The translations under genes were made by a program, and so were the position numbers. DNA of 64,000 bases, from contig NZ_LGDD01000106.1 of the NCBI RefSeq assembly GCF_001279695.1, forward strand, positions 48,754 to 112,753, in the 5' to 3' direction. Below the pieces are notes generated by a model. It worked only from the letters and a program-made list of their open reading frames with translations, did not search any database and had not been told where the DNA came from. Shown in pieces: positions 10,085 to 21,056 of the stretch. Position 1 is the first letter of the stretch. Each line of letters opens with the position of its first letter. The DNA comes from Streptomyces sp. WM6378 (GTDB lineage: Bacteria > Actinomycetota > Actinomycetes > Streptomycetales > Streptomycetaceae).

Positions 10085-12958
10085 TCAGTAGCTGGGCAGG
10101 CGTCTGGGGCCGAGGTCTGTGCGGGGCGGGGCGGGGGCGAGGCGGACCGTCGCGCCGAGCACCGAGAGGCCGTGCTGGGCGACGATGACGGGCTCCAGAC
10201 CCACCGCGACCACCTCGGGATGGTCGTCGACCAGCCGCGACACCCGCAGCAGCAGCTCTTCGAGCGCCGCGGTGTCGACCGGCGCGGAACCCCGCCAGCC
10301 GAACAGGAGCGGCGCCGTCCGGATGGATCGCAGCAGCTCGGCCGCGTCGCGGTCGGTGGCCGGAATCAGCCGGTGCGAGGTGTCGCCGAGCAGCTCGGAG
10401 GCGGCGCCCGCGAGTCCGAAGGACAGCACCGCGCCGACCGCCGAGTCGATCGAGGCGCGCACGACGGTGTCCACGCCGCGCGGGACCATGGCCTGGACGA
10501 CGGGCGCCAGCTCCTCGGGCTTGCCGAGGGTGGCCGTCAATTCGGCATATGCACGGGCGAGTTGGTGCTCGTCCGCGAGATCCAGGCGTACGCCGCCGAG
10601 GTCGGGGCGGTGGCGCAGATGCGGGGCGGTGGTCTTCAGGGCGACGGGGTAGCCGAGGCGGCGGGCGGCCGCCACGGCGTGCGCCGCGTCCGGCGCGGGC
10701 AGCGTCGGGCGCACCGGGATGCCGTACCGGCCGAGCAGTTCCTCCGCGTCCGACGCGGTCAGGGTCGTGCCGCGGGGGTCGGGCGCGGGGCCGAGGAGGC
10801 GCTCGATCAGCGCGGCCGCGCCCGCCTCGTCGATGTCCTCGTACTCCCCCACCTTGCCGGGGTCCGCCGCCTCGCGGCGCCAGCGGGCGTAGCGGACCGC
10901 TTCGGCCAGCGCCCGGACCGCTCGCTCCGCGGCGGGGTAGGCGGGGATTCGGGTTGCCTCGCGGGGTGGCCCGCCGAGGGGAGTGCTGAGGCTCTGCCCC
11001 AGCCCCGGCCCCCGCTCCTCGGTCTCCCCCGGGGAATTCGTCCGGGAGGGACCCCCGGGGGCTGGATTCGGCGGGGTCTGGGGCGCCCGCTTGTTCACCG
11101 TGCGGGCCGCCGCCGACAGCGCCTCCGCCAGGCCGCCGATCTCCACGTGGACCACCGCCACCGGCTTCGCCGGGGCCGCGGCGGCCGCCTCGCGCAAGGC
11201 ATCCGCGAGGACCTGGCCGTCGCCGGATTCCATCGCTCCGTTCTCGCCGACCCAGGGGATCGCCGTCACCACGACCGCGTCGCAGGCGTCGTCCGCGAGG
11301 GCCGCCGCCAGGGCCGCGCGGAAGTCGGCCGGAGTCGCCCCCGTCGTCAGATCGAGAGGCCTCAGCGGGCGCAGGCCTTCGGTCAGGCAGGCGTCGTACG
11401 TCAGCAGGCCGAGCGATTCGGAGTTGCCGAGGATCGCCACGCGCGGGCCCGCGGGCAGCGGCTGGCCCGCGAGCAGCAGGCCCGCGTCCACGAGTTCGGT
11501 GACGGTCCCGACCAGGATGACGCCGGCCTGGCGCAGCAGCGCGGAGACGGTGGCGTCCGGCACCCGGGTCACCGGGACGGCGTGCCCCGGCGGCGTCGTG
11601 CCGCTGTGCCGGGCGCCCTTGACCACGACGACGGGCTTCGCGGCGGCGGTGCGCCGGGCGAGCCGGGTGAACTTCCGCGGGTTCCCGATGGATTCGAGGT
11701 AGAGCAGGACCACATCGGTGGCGGGGTCCTCGTACCAGTACTGGAGGAAGTCGTTGCCGGAGAGGTCCGCGCGGTTGCCGGAGGAGATGAACGTGGACAG
11801 GCCCGCGCCGCGCCGGTAGAGGCCCGACAGGAGGGCTATGCCGATCGCGCCGGACTGGGTGAACAGGCCGATCCGCCCCGCGGCCGGCGGCTCGGGCGCC
11901 AGCGAGGCGTTCAGCCGCACCCCGGCCGCGGTGTTGATGATCCCGAACGCGTTGGGGCCGATCAGCCGCATCCCGTACGAACGGGCCTGGCGGACCAGGG
12001 CGCGCTGGCGCTCCCTGCCGTCCGGGCCGCTCTCCGCGTAGTCGGCGGCGAGGACGACGAGGCTCTGGACGCCGTGCTCGCCGCAGTCGGCGACCGCTTC
12101 CGGCACTCGTTCGGCGGGCACCGCGACGATCGCCAGGTCGACCGGTTCGCCGATCGCGCCGACGGAGGGGAAGGCGGGGACGCCGTCGAGCTCGCGCCGC
12201 TCCGGGCCGAGCGCCTTGTTCACGGCATAGGTGCGTCCGGTGAACCCGGCGTCCAGGAGGTTGCGCAGGACCGTGCGACCGACGCCGCCGGGGGCGCGGC
12301 CGGCGCCGATGACCGCGACCGAGCCGGGCGCGAGGAGGCGCTGCACGGATCTCGCCTCGGCGCGGTGCTCGCGGGCGCGCTGCACGGCGAGCGACTCGGC
12401 GGTGGGTTCCAGGTCGAGGGTGAGGTGGACCGAGCCGTCCTCGAAGGACCGCTTCTGCTGGTAGCCGGCGTCCGTGAACACCTTGATCATCTTGCTGTTG
12501 GCGGGCAGCACCTCGGCCGCGAACCGTCGGATGCCCCGCTCGCGGGCGACGGCCGCGATGTGTTCGAGCAGCGTGGAGGCGACGCCCCGGCCCTGGTGCG
12601 CGTCCTGGACGAGGAAGGCGACCTCGGCCTCGTCGGCGGGGGCGGAGGCCGGCCGGCCCAGGGCGTTGATGCGGTCGTAGCGGACGGTCGCGATGAACTC
12701 GCCGCCGACGGTGGCGGCCAGGCCGACCCGGTCGACGTAGTCGTGATGGGTGAAGCGGTGGACGTCCTTCGCGGAGAGGCGGGGGTAGGGCGCGAAGAAG
12801 CGGTAGTACTTCGACTCGTCCGAGACCAGCTCGTAGAAGGAGACGAGCCGCTCGGCGTCCTCGGTGGTGATGGGCCTGATGCGCGCGGTGCCGCCGTCGC
12901 GGAGCACCACGTCGGCCTCCCAGTGAGCCGGGTACGCGGGGTCGGACGCCGTCGTCAT
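10085..12958 (-). CDS. GNAT acetyltransferase fused to ADP-forming acyl-CoA synthetase-like domains (Pat-type)
   Basis: A 957-residue fusion. Residues about 15-190 are a GNAT domain (acetyl-CoA loop DAHQGRGVASTLL). It is followed by a CoA-binding Rossmann domain (SVAVIGAGRAPGGVGR), the ligase-CoA domain and a C-terminal ATP-grasp domain. This is the architecture of protein lysine acetyltransferases (Pat/PatA) that acetylate enzymes such as acetyl-CoA synthetase. The GNAT-first order is the one known from actinomycetes. The ATG at 12958 is preferred over an in-frame start 23 codons upstream because the extra residues are arginine/proline-rich and uncharacteristic. Oddity: an insert of about 47 Pro/Gly/Ser-rich residues between the ligase and ATP-grasp parts. 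It heads the operon ending in tdk. Confidence 0.88.
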   Translation of the reverse strand: MTTASDPAYPAHWEADVVLRDGGTARIRPITTEDAERLVSFYELVSDESKYYRFFAPYPRLSAKDVHRFTHHDYVDRVGLAATVGGEFIATVRYDRINALGRPASAPADEAEVAFLVQDAHQGRGVASTLLEHIAAVARERGIRRFAAEVLPANSKMIKVFTDAGYQQKRSFEDGSVHLTLDLEPTAESLAVQRAREHRAEARSVQRLLAPGSVAVIGAGRAPGGVGRTVLRNLLDAGFTGRTYAVNKALGPERRELDGVPAFPSVGAIGEPVDLAIVAVPAERVPEAVADCGEHGVQSLVVLAADYAESGPDGRERQRALVRQARSYGMRLIGPNAFGIINTAAGVRLNASLAPEPPAAGRIGLFTQSGAIGIALLSGLYRRGAGLSTFISSGNRADLSGNDFLQYWYEDPATDVVLLYLESIGNPRKFTRLARRTAAAKPVVVVKGARHSGTTPPGHAVPVTRVPDATVSALLRQAGVILVGTVTELVDAGLLLAGQPLPAGPRVAILGNSESLGLLTYDACLTEGLRPLRPLDLTTGATPADFRAALAAALADDACDAVVVTAIPWVGENGAMESGDGQVLADALREAAAAAPAKPVAVVHVEIGGLAEALSAAARTVNKRAPQTPPNPAPGGPSRTNSPGETEERGPGLGQSLSTPLGGPPREATRIPAYPAAERAVRALAEAVRYARWRREAADPGKVGEYEDIDEAGAAALIERLLGPAPDPRGTTLTASDAEELLGRYGIPVRPTLPAPDAAHAVAAARRLGYPVALKTTAPHLRHRPDLGGVRLDLADEHQLARAYAELTATLGKPEELAPVVQAMVPRGVDTVVRASIDSAVGAVLSFGLAGAASELLGDTSHRLIPATDRDAAELLRSIRTAPLLFGWRGSAPVDTAALEELLLRVSRLVDDHPEVVAVGLEPVIVAQHGLSVLGATVRLAPAPPRTDLGPRRLPSY
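10951..11090. repeat. GC-palindromic low-complexity insert inside the acyltransferase fusion gene
   Basis: About 140 bases inside the fusion gene have a composition unlike the flanks and contain nested G/C palindromes (for example CCCCCGGGG next to GAATTC, then GGGACCCCCGGGGG). Translated, they give a Pro/Gly/Ser/Thr-rich linker lying between two folded domains. Streptomyces genomes carry dispersed elements of this look between genes. Here the frame is kept, so the protein may simply contain an extended linker. That it is a mobile repeat is inference. Confidence 0.4.
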
Positions 12959-13069
12959 ACCGAAAGCGTACGGGTCGCGGGGCCGTACGGGGCGGGGCAA
13001 GGTGGACAGGGCCGATCGGCGGCGCACCGGGGCCTAAGGTCGGTACGAGCACCGCGCACCACATGAGAG

Positions 13070-13085
13070 ACTGGTCTAGACAACC
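13070..13085. promoter_or_regulatory. dre-type DasR operator upstream of ptsH
   Basis: ACTGGTCTAGACAACC lies 26 bases before the ptsH start codon. It matches the DasR-responsive element consensus (A-C/G-TGGTCTAGACCA-C/G-T) in 13 of its core positions, with the second arm imperfect. DasR is the GntR-family, N-acetylglucosamine-responsive regulator known to control pts genes and chitin use in Streptomyces. Repression of ptsH by DasR is inferred from the site. Confidence 0.88.
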
Positions 13086-13110
13086 GTCAGAGATTTCGAA
13101 GGGCAACACC

Positions 13111-13392
13111 ATGGCTGAGCGCCGCGTCAACGTCGGCTGGGCCGAGGGCCTGCACGCCCGCCCCGCGTCCATCTTCGTCCGTGCCGCCACGGCTGCCGGA
13201 GTCCCCATGACGATCGCCAAGGCCGACGGCAACCCGGTCAACGCCGCGTCCATGCTCGCGGTGCTCGGTCTGGGTGCGCAGGGCGGCGAGGAGATCGTGC
13301 TGGCCTCCGACGCCGAGGGCGCGGACGTCGCTCTCGACCGGCTGGCCAAGCTGGTCGCCGAGGGTCTTGAGGAACTCCCCGAGACCGTCTGA
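13111..13392 (+). CDS. ptsH: HPr phosphocarrier protein of the PTS
   Basis: A 93-residue phosphocarrier that passes phosphate from enzyme I to sugar-specific EIIA proteins, acting in the cytosol. The active-site GLHARPAS places the phosphorylated histidine at residue 15, and the regulatory region NAASMLAVLGLGA holds a serine at 47, close to the Ser46 position of other HPr proteins. Start ATG 13111 has a GAAGGG ribosome site. The gene stands alone, divergent from the acetyltransferase fusion and under a dre operator, so it is tied to N-acetylglucosamine control; a terminator follows. Confidence 0.97.
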   Translation: MAERRVNVGWAEGLHARPASIFVRAATAAGVPMTIAKADGNPVNAASMLAVLGLGAQGGEEIVLASDAEGADVALDRLAKLVAEGLEELPETV

Positions 13393-13421
13393 TCCGGTCG
13401 ACGGCACGTCCCGTCACATCG

Positions 13422-13460
13422 AAGGACCGCGGAACCCGAATTCGGGCTCGGCGGTCCTTT
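13422..13460 (+). terminator. terminator of ptsH
   Basis: AAGGACCGC pairs with GCGGTCCTT, and a second inner palindrome (CCCGAATTCGGG) sits in the loop. The hairpin is followed by TTCGTTT. It begins 30 bases after the ptsH stop. Confidence 0.85.
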
Positions 13461-13549
13461 CGTTTCCCAGTAATGCGCGTGCGGGAAACGAATTGCGGGC
13501 AGCGCGATGCGGCACCCCTTATCGCCTTTCTTTGTATACGGCCGTGCTG

Positions 13550-14227
13550 TTAAGTGCGGGCGCTCGCGGTGTTTACGGCATGTTGCGAAGTCCTCACGGC
13601 CGCGGGCCCGCGCAGCCGATGGGCGGAAAAGGATCGCTCCGCGTGCAGGGCGGTTAGCGAACGGGCGCGTTCGGCGTCGCCGCGGGCCACCGCGTCGGTG
13701 ATCGCGCCGAGTTCGGCCCAGGCCTCGGCCGGGCGGGCCGGCGCCTCGACCGCGTACATCCAGGCGACCTTGTGCCTCAACTGCGTGAGCAGCGCGATGA
13801 GTCCGGGGCTCGCGGAGGCCTGGGCGAGCGTCTCGTGGAACCAGCCGCCCAGCGAGCGCAGGTCCTCGCCCTGGCCGCGCCGGGCCCGGTCCTGACCCAG
13901 CCTCACCAGGCCGCGCAGCACCTTGAGATGAGCCTCGCTGCGGCGCCCGGCGGCCCGGGCCGCGGCCAACGGCTCAAGCACCAGACGGAGTTCGAGGAGG
14001 TCGGCCGCCTCAAGGTCGGTGGGCTCGGCCACGCAGGCGCCCGCATGTCTGCGGGTGGTGACGAACCCCTCGGACTCCAGGGTGCGCAGGGCCTCGCGGA
14101 CCGGGACGCGCGAGACTCCGTAACGGCGTGCGAGGACTTCCTCGGTGAGCCGGCTGCCGCGCTCGTGGACACCCGAGACGATGTCGTCGCGGATTGCCGT
14201 GCATACCGAATGCGCCGGAATGCGCAT
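13550..14227 (-). CDS. GntR family (FadR-type) transcriptional regulator
   Basis: A 225-residue DNA-binding regulator. The N-terminal winged helix (ARRYGVSRVPVREALRTLES, about residues 33-52) is the GntR signature. The C-terminal all-helical domain (residues 85-210) is of the FCD/FadR kind that usually binds carboxylic acids through a metal; in it I see ELRLVLEP and WFHETLA. The gene stands alone between ptsH and the M23 gene, convergent with ptsH. Effector and targets cannot be read from the sequence. Confidence 0.85.
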   Translation of the reverse strand: MRIPAHSVCTAIRDDIVSGVHERGSRLTEEVLARRYGVSRVPVREALRTLESEGFVTTRRHAGACVAEPTDLEAADLLELRLVLEPLAAARAAGRRSEAHLKVLRGLVRLGQDRARRGQGEDLRSLGGWFHETLAQASASPGLIALLTQLRHKVAWMYAVEAPARPAEAWAELGAITDAVARGDAERARSLTALHAERSFSAHRLRGPAAVRTSQHAVNTASART

Positions 14228-14354
14228 GGCCGAACCTCCGCCTTAATCCCCGCGAAACGCGGTCGGGCAACGCCTGTTCCGCGACTCTATGGCAGGCCTT
14301 GTTAATTCCCGGTGACGGGCCGGAACCAATGGATATCTTTTGGCCAATACCGAA

Positions 14355-14379
14355 GGCCCCCGGCAGCGTGCCGGGGGCC
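14355..14379 (-). terminator. terminator of the M23 peptidase gene
   Basis: A perfect 11-bp stem (GGCCCCCGGCA / TGCCGGGGGCC) with a GCG loop, about 60 bases after the stop of the peptidase gene on the minus strand. Confidence 0.85.
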
Positions 14380-14436
14380 ATCGGTGTGCGCGCGGGCGCT
14401 TCGGACGTCTCGTACGCCTCGGATGTCTCGTACGTC

Positions 14437-15201
14437 TCAGACGCTGACGCCGTGCGAGCGCAGGTAGGCGACGGGGTCGATGTCCGAGCCGTAGTCCGGG
14501 CCGGTGCGGGCCTCGAAGTGGAGGTGCGGGCCGGTGGTGTTGCCGGTGTTGCCCGACAGGGCGATCTGCTGGCCCGGCTCGACGGGCTGGCCGACGGAGA
14601 CCTGGATGACCGAGAGGTGGCCGTACTGGGTGTACGTGCCGTCGTTCATCTTGATCACGACGTTGTTGCCGTACGCGCCGCCCCAGCCCGCCTCGACGAC
14701 GGTGCCCAGACCCACGGCGTGCACCGAAGTGCCGCTCGCCGCATGGAAGTCGATGCCCGTGTGGCTGCCGGAGGACCACAGCGATCCGCCGGTCTTGTAG
14801 CCGGTGGACACATAACTGTCGGATATGGGGGCCACGAAGGTGTTGAGGCGCTTGCGCTCGGCTTCGCGCGCCGCGCGCTCCTTGGCCTCGCGCGCCTCCT
14901 TGGCCCGCTGTTCGGCCTTCGCCTTGGCGGCGGCCTCGGCCTCCGCCTTCGCCTTGGCCTTCGCGGCGGCCTGCTTCTGCGCGTCGGCCTGGGCACCCAC
15001 CTGGTCGGCGATGGTGTCGCCGATGACGATGGCCTGGGTCAGGCCCGTGTCGGCGGCGGCGGACGGAGCCGCCACGGCCGGGGAGGCGAGGGTGCCCACG
15101 ACTCCGGCGGTGGCGAGGGTGGCGATGCCCGCGATGTTCGCGCTGCGGCGCGTCATACGGCTGGGCGCGCGATGCTTCCCGGTGGCACGGGTGAACGCCA
15201 T
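14437..15201 (-). CDS. secreted M23 family metallopeptidase (LytM-type)
   Basis: A 254-residue exported peptidoglycan endopeptidase candidate. A signal peptide occupies about residues 1-45 (basic start, hydrophobic core, cut near SPAVA-AP). An Ala/Lys/Glu-rich coiled coil follows (about 70-118). The C-terminal M23 domain has the zinc-binding HTGIDFH and the HLHFE motif (GPHLHFE). The coiled coil plus lysostaphin-like domain is the usual form of cell-wall remodelling enzymes active in growth and germination. A c-di-AMP riboswitch lies in its leader, as known for several Streptomyces cell-wall hydrolase genes, so expression should fall when c-di-AMP is high. Confidence 0.93.
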   Translation of the reverse strand: MAFTRATGKHRAPSRMTRRSANIAGIATLATAGVVGTLASPAVAAPSAAADTGLTQAIVIGDTIADQVGAQADAQKQAAAKAKAKAEAEAAAKAKAEQRAKEAREAKERAAREAERKRLNTFVAPISDSYVSTGYKTGGSLWSSGSHTGIDFHAASGTSVHAVGLGTVVEAGWGGAYGNNVVIKMNDGTYTQYGHLSVIQVSVGQPVEPGQQIALSGNTGNTTGPHLHFEARTGPDYGSDIDPVAYLRSHGVSV

Positions 15202-15228
15202 GAAGTGGCGGTGTCCTTTCCTTCCATC

Positions 15229-15366
15229 TCGCCTACCGGGTTAGCTGACGGGTTCGGAGCAGGAAGGTCTCCTACGGGCTCCTCCGCGGGCGGAGGCGTC
15301 CGATTCACCCCAGGGACTGAGTGGGTCCCCGGCTCCCCAGGCTCGCGCCTTCGGGGACTCGGCGAT
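15229..15366 (-). ncRNA. c-di-AMP riboswitch (ydaO/yuaA type) in the leader of the M23 gene
   Basis: Reading the minus strand before the peptidase gene I see the conserved ydaO parts in the right order: a 5' GATCGCC stem side, GGGGTGAATCGG, a GC-rich variable hairpin, CCGAACCCGTCAGCTAACCC, and GGTAGGCGA, which closes the first stem. An AAGGAAAGGA ribosome site follows 10-20 bases on. ydaO riboswitches bind c-di-AMP and turn off cell-wall hydrolase genes. The element starts about 165 bases before the start codon; bases 15367-15528 should hold the promoter, but I cannot place it. Confidence 0.88.
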
Positions 15367-15528
15367 CACTGTCCGGTGCCGCGGCTGCGACGGGTGGTGA
15401 CGGACAGCGGGAACGACGCTAGACGGCTGATCTTTCAATCACCAAACAGACACCGGTTTTTGTAGCGCACGCCACATGACAGACAGGCAACCTCCCCAAC
15501 AAACCGGACATTGCGCCGGACATCAGGA

Positions 15529-15602
15529 GGACCCCGGCAGCGCATCCGCCACCGGGGTCCCGTGCCCTTTGGCCGTCCGGGTGCCTCGACGGGCCCGGAC
15601 GG
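15529..15602 (-). terminator. two tandem hairpins after the M16 peptidase pair
   Basis: GGACCCCGG/CCGGGGTCC (15529-15560) and CCGTCCGGG/CCCGGACGG (15573-15602) are perfect 9-bp stems lying just past the stop of the second M16 gene on the minus strand. They separate that operon from the M23 promoter region. Confidence 0.7.
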
Positions 15603-15610
15603 TTCCTCAA

Positions 15611-16996
15611 TCAGCCTGCTACGACGGTCACTTCACCGATTCCGAGCGCCCTGACGGGCTCCTCGATCTGTGCCGCGTCGCCCACCAGGACCGTGACGAG
15701 CCGGTCGGCCGGGAAGGCGTTGACGACGGCCGCCGTCGCCTCCACGGTGCCGGTTTCCGCGAGCAGCGCGTACAACTGCGCCTGGTAGTCGTCGGGCAGG
15801 AACTGCTCGACCTGGTCGGCCAGCGTCCCCGCGACGGCCGCCGCGGTCTCGTACTTGAGCGGCGCGACGCCCACCAGGTTCTGCACGGCCGTCTCGCGCT
15901 CGGCGTCCGTCAGACCCTCGGCCGCCAGCGTGCGCAGCACCTTCCACAGGTCGTCGAGGGCCGGGCCGGTGTTCGGGGTGTCGACCGAGCCGCTGATGGC
16001 GAGCATGGCCGCGCCGCCGTCCGGGCCCGAGCGCAGCACCTGGCCGAACGCGCGAACGCCGTAGGTGTAGCCCTTCTCCTCGCGCAGGACGCGGTCCAGG
16101 CGCGAGGTGAGGGTGCCGCCCAGGCAGTACGTGCCGAGCACCTGGGCCGCCCAGACCCGGTCGTGCCGGTCGGCGCCGATGCGGCCGATGAGCAGCTGCG
16201 TCTGGACCGCGCCGGGGCGGTCCACGATGACGACCCGGCCGGTGTCGTCGGCGGTGATCGGCGGCATGGGGCGCGGCTCGGCCGTGTTGCCGGTCCAGTC
16301 GCCCAGGGTGTCCGCGAGGATCGCGTCGAGGTCGGTGCCCGCCAGGTCGCCGACGACGACGGCGACCGTCGTCGCCGGGCGCACGTACGCCTCGTAGAAG
16401 GCGCGCACTGCGGCCGCGTCGATGGCGGCGACGGTCTCCTCGGTGCCCTGGCGGGGCCGGGACATGCGCGCGGAGGCCGGGAACAGCTCCTTGGAGAGCT
16501 GCTTGGCGGCCCGCCGCGACGGGTTGGCCTGCTCGTGCGGGATCTCGTCGAGCCGGTTGCGCACGAGCCGCTCGACCTCGGAGTCGGCGAACGCGGGGGC
16601 CCGCAGCGCCTCGGCGAGCAGCGAGAGCGCCTTGGGCAGTCGCGAGACGGGCACTTCGAGGGAGATCCGGACGCCGGGGTGGTCGGCGTGCGCGTCGATG
16701 GTGGCGCCGCACCGCTCCAGCTCGGCGGCGAACTCCTCGGCCGAGTGCTTGTCGGTGCCCTCGGTCAGGGCGCGCGCCATGATCGTGGCGACGCCGTCGA
16801 GGCCCTCGGGCTCGGCGTCCAGCGGGGCCGCGAGGAAGATCTCCACGGCGACGACCTGCTGGCCCGGGCGGTGGCAGCGCAGCACGGTGAGGCCGTTGGC
16901 GAGCGTGCCGCGCTCGGGGGCCGGGAAGGCCCACGGCGTGGCGGTGCCGGCGGCCGGCTGCGGGTGGAACTCCATGGTCACGACAGCGTCCGTCAC
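15611..16996 (-). CDS. M16 family peptidase-like protein, catalytically inactive partner
   Basis: A 461-residue member of the M16 (pitrilysin/processing peptidase) family without the zinc-binding HxxEH: the matching place reads GVATIMARALTEGT. The C-terminal half keeps the conserved R-Y-like segment (EEKGYTYGVRAFGQ). In M16B pairs the inactive subunit helps bind substrate while the other cleaves. The GTG at 16996 overlaps the stop of the upstream active gene (GTGA), which fits a tight heterodimer made from one mRNA. Confidence 0.9.
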   Translation of the reverse strand: MTDAVVTMEFHPQPAAGTATPWAFPAPERGTLANGLTVLRCHRPGQQVVAVEIFLAAPLDAEPEGLDGVATIMARALTEGTDKHSAEEFAAELERCGATIDAHADHPGVRISLEVPVSRLPKALSLLAEALRAPAFADSEVERLVRNRLDEIPHEQANPSRRAAKQLSKELFPASARMSRPRQGTEETVAAIDAAAVRAFYEAYVRPATTVAVVVGDLAGTDLDAILADTLGDWTGNTAEPRPMPPITADDTGRVVIVDRPGAVQTQLLIGRIGADRHDRVWAAQVLGTYCLGGTLTSRLDRVLREEKGYTYGVRAFGQVLRSGPDGGAAMLAISGSVDTPNTGPALDDLWKVLRTLAAEGLTDAERETAVQNLVGVAPLKYETAAAVAGTLADQVEQFLPDDYQAQLYALLAETGTVEATAAVVNAFPADRLVTVLVGDAAQIEEPVRALGIGEVTVVAG

Positions 16997-18336
16997 TGGC
17001 CCGCCTCTTCCTCTTCGTTGCCTGCCTCGGGTGCCTCGGTGGGCTCGTACACCAGGACCGCCCGGTTGTCGGGGCGCAGGGTCGCGGCGGCGACCGCCTT
17101 GACCTCTTGTGCGGTGATGTCCAGGACGCGGTCCACGGCGGTCAGGGCGAGCTGCGGGTCGCCGAACAGCACGGCGTACCGGCACAGTTCGTCGGCGCGG
17201 CCGGCCACGGTGCCGAGCCGGTCGAGCCACTCGCGCTCCAACTGGGCCTGGGCGCGCTCCATCTCCTCCTCGGTCGGGCCCTCCTCGGCGAACCGGGCGA
17301 GCTCCTCGTCGACCGCGGCCTCGATGTCCGGGACATCGACGCCGGCCGACGTCTTGACGTCCAGCCAGCCGAGCGAGGGGGCGCCGGCGAGCCGCAGCAG
17401 GCCGAACCCGGCCGCGACGGCGGTCTGGTCGCGGCGGACCAGGCGGTTGTGCAGCCGGGAGGACTCGCCGCCGCCGAGGACGGTCAGCGCCAGGTCGGCG
17501 GCGTCGGCCTCGCGGGTGCCGTCGTGCGGCAGCCGGTAGGCGGCCATCAGGGCGCGCGCCGGCACGTCCTCCTCGACGACCTCGCGCAGCTGCCCGCCCA
17601 TGGTGTCGGGCAGCGCGCCGTCGCGCGGCGGCTGCTTGCCGTCGTGGGTGGGGATGGAGCCGAAGTACTTCTCCACCCAGGCCAGCGTCTGCTCGGGGTC
17701 GATGTCGCCGACCACCGCGATCACCGCGTTGTTGGGCGCGTAGTACGTACGGAAGAAGTTCCGGGCGTCTTCCAGCGTCGCCGCGTCCAGGTCGGCCATC
17801 GAGCCGATCGGCGTGTGGTGGTAGGGGTGGCCCTCCGGGTAGGCGAGGGCGGTCAGCTTCTCGAAGGCGGTGCCGTAGGGCACGTTGTCGTAGCGCTGCC
17901 GGCGCTCGTTCTTGACGACGTCGCGCTGGTTTTCCATCGACTCCTCGTCGAGGGCTGCGAGCAGCGAGCCCATGCGGTCGGCCTCCAGCCAGAGCGCGAG
18001 CTCCACCTGGTGGGCGGGCATGGTCTCGAAATAGTTGGTGCGCTCGAAGCTGGTGGTGCCGTTCAGCGAGCCGCCGGCCCCCTGCACCAGCTCGAAGTGG
18101 CCGTTGCCGTGCACCTGGTGGGAGCCCTGGAACATGAGGTGCTCGAAGAGGTGGGCGAGGCCTGTGCGGCCCTTGACCTCGTGGCGCGAGCCGACGTCGT
18201 ACCAGAGGCACACCGCGGCGACCGGGGTCAGGTGGTCCTCGGAGAGCACCACGCGCAGGCCGTTGGCCAGTCGGTGCTCAGTGGCTGTCAGACCGCCGGA
18301 GCCGGCCTGCGCTGTGGCCGTGTGACCCATGGGCAT
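16993..18336 (-). CDS. M16 family zinc metallopeptidase, active subunit
   Basis: A 447-residue zinc peptidase with the inverted motif HxxEH at HLFEH (about residues 63-67, in HLFEHLMFQGS) and the downstream glutamate region expected for the third ligand (ENQRDVVKNERRQ). It has no signal peptide, so it is probably cytosolic, handling peptides or small proteins. It heads a two-gene operon with the inactive partner. It is divergent from parC, with 204 bases between them. Confidence 0.93.
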   Translation of the reverse strand: MPMGHTATAQAGSGGLTATEHRLANGLRVVLSEDHLTPVAAVCLWYDVGSRHEVKGRTGLAHLFEHLMFQGSHQVHGNGHFELVQGAGGSLNGTTSFERTNYFETMPAHQVELALWLEADRMGSLLAALDEESMENQRDVVKNERRQRYDNVPYGTAFEKLTALAYPEGHPYHHTPIGSMADLDAATLEDARNFFRTYYAPNNAVIAVVGDIDPEQTLAWVEKYFGSIPTHDGKQPPRDGALPDTMGGQLREVVEEDVPARALMAAYRLPHDGTREADAADLALTVLGGGESSRLHNRLVRRDQTAVAAGFGLLRLAGAPSLGWLDVKTSAGVDVPDIEAAVDEELARFAEEGPTEEEMERAQAQLEREWLDRLGTVAGRADELCRYAVLFGDPQLALTAVDRVLDITAQEVKAVAAATLRPDNRAVLVYEPTEAPEAGNEEEEAGQ

Positions 18337-18360
18337 GTACGTCCCTTCGTTCGCGATGTG

Positions 18361-18384
18361 CAGTACTGCGAGGTGAAGTACTGG
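18361..18384. promoter_or_regulatory. AGTACT repeat pair in the M16/parC divergent region
   Basis: The hexamer palindrome AGTACT occurs twice, ten bases apart, 25-48 bases upstream of the M16 start. AAGTCCT then occurs twice just beyond (about 18390-18415). This is a possible binding site between the two divergent genes. No regulator can be named. Confidence 0.25.
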
Positions 18385-18540
18385 CGGGGGAAGTCCTCAA
18401 GTGAAGAAGTCCTGCCACTGTATGCAAGCGCGTGGGCACCTGGCGAAGTTCCCGGGTCGCGGTCGGCGTTGTCAGTGGGACGGTCCACAATGGTCGGCAG
18501 CAGAGATCCGATCCGGTACGTGAAGGAGCAGCAGCCGCGA

Positions 18541-21002
<2,462 letters not shown>

Positions 21003-21056
21003 CGAGGGGCGAGCGGCCGACCGGGCAGCGAGGGCCAGATACGGCCAGAGCCTCAA

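Noticed and set aside
10172..13066. Long plus-strand frame opposite the acyltransferase fusion
   Set aside because: Arg/Gly/Asp/Val-rich translation typical of antisense of high-GC genes; no domain.
9459..13349. 1296-codon minus-strand frame across the DUF5998 and fusion genes
   Set aside because: Only its last 195 codons match a real family; the rest is the out-of-frame reading of the acyltransferase fusion.
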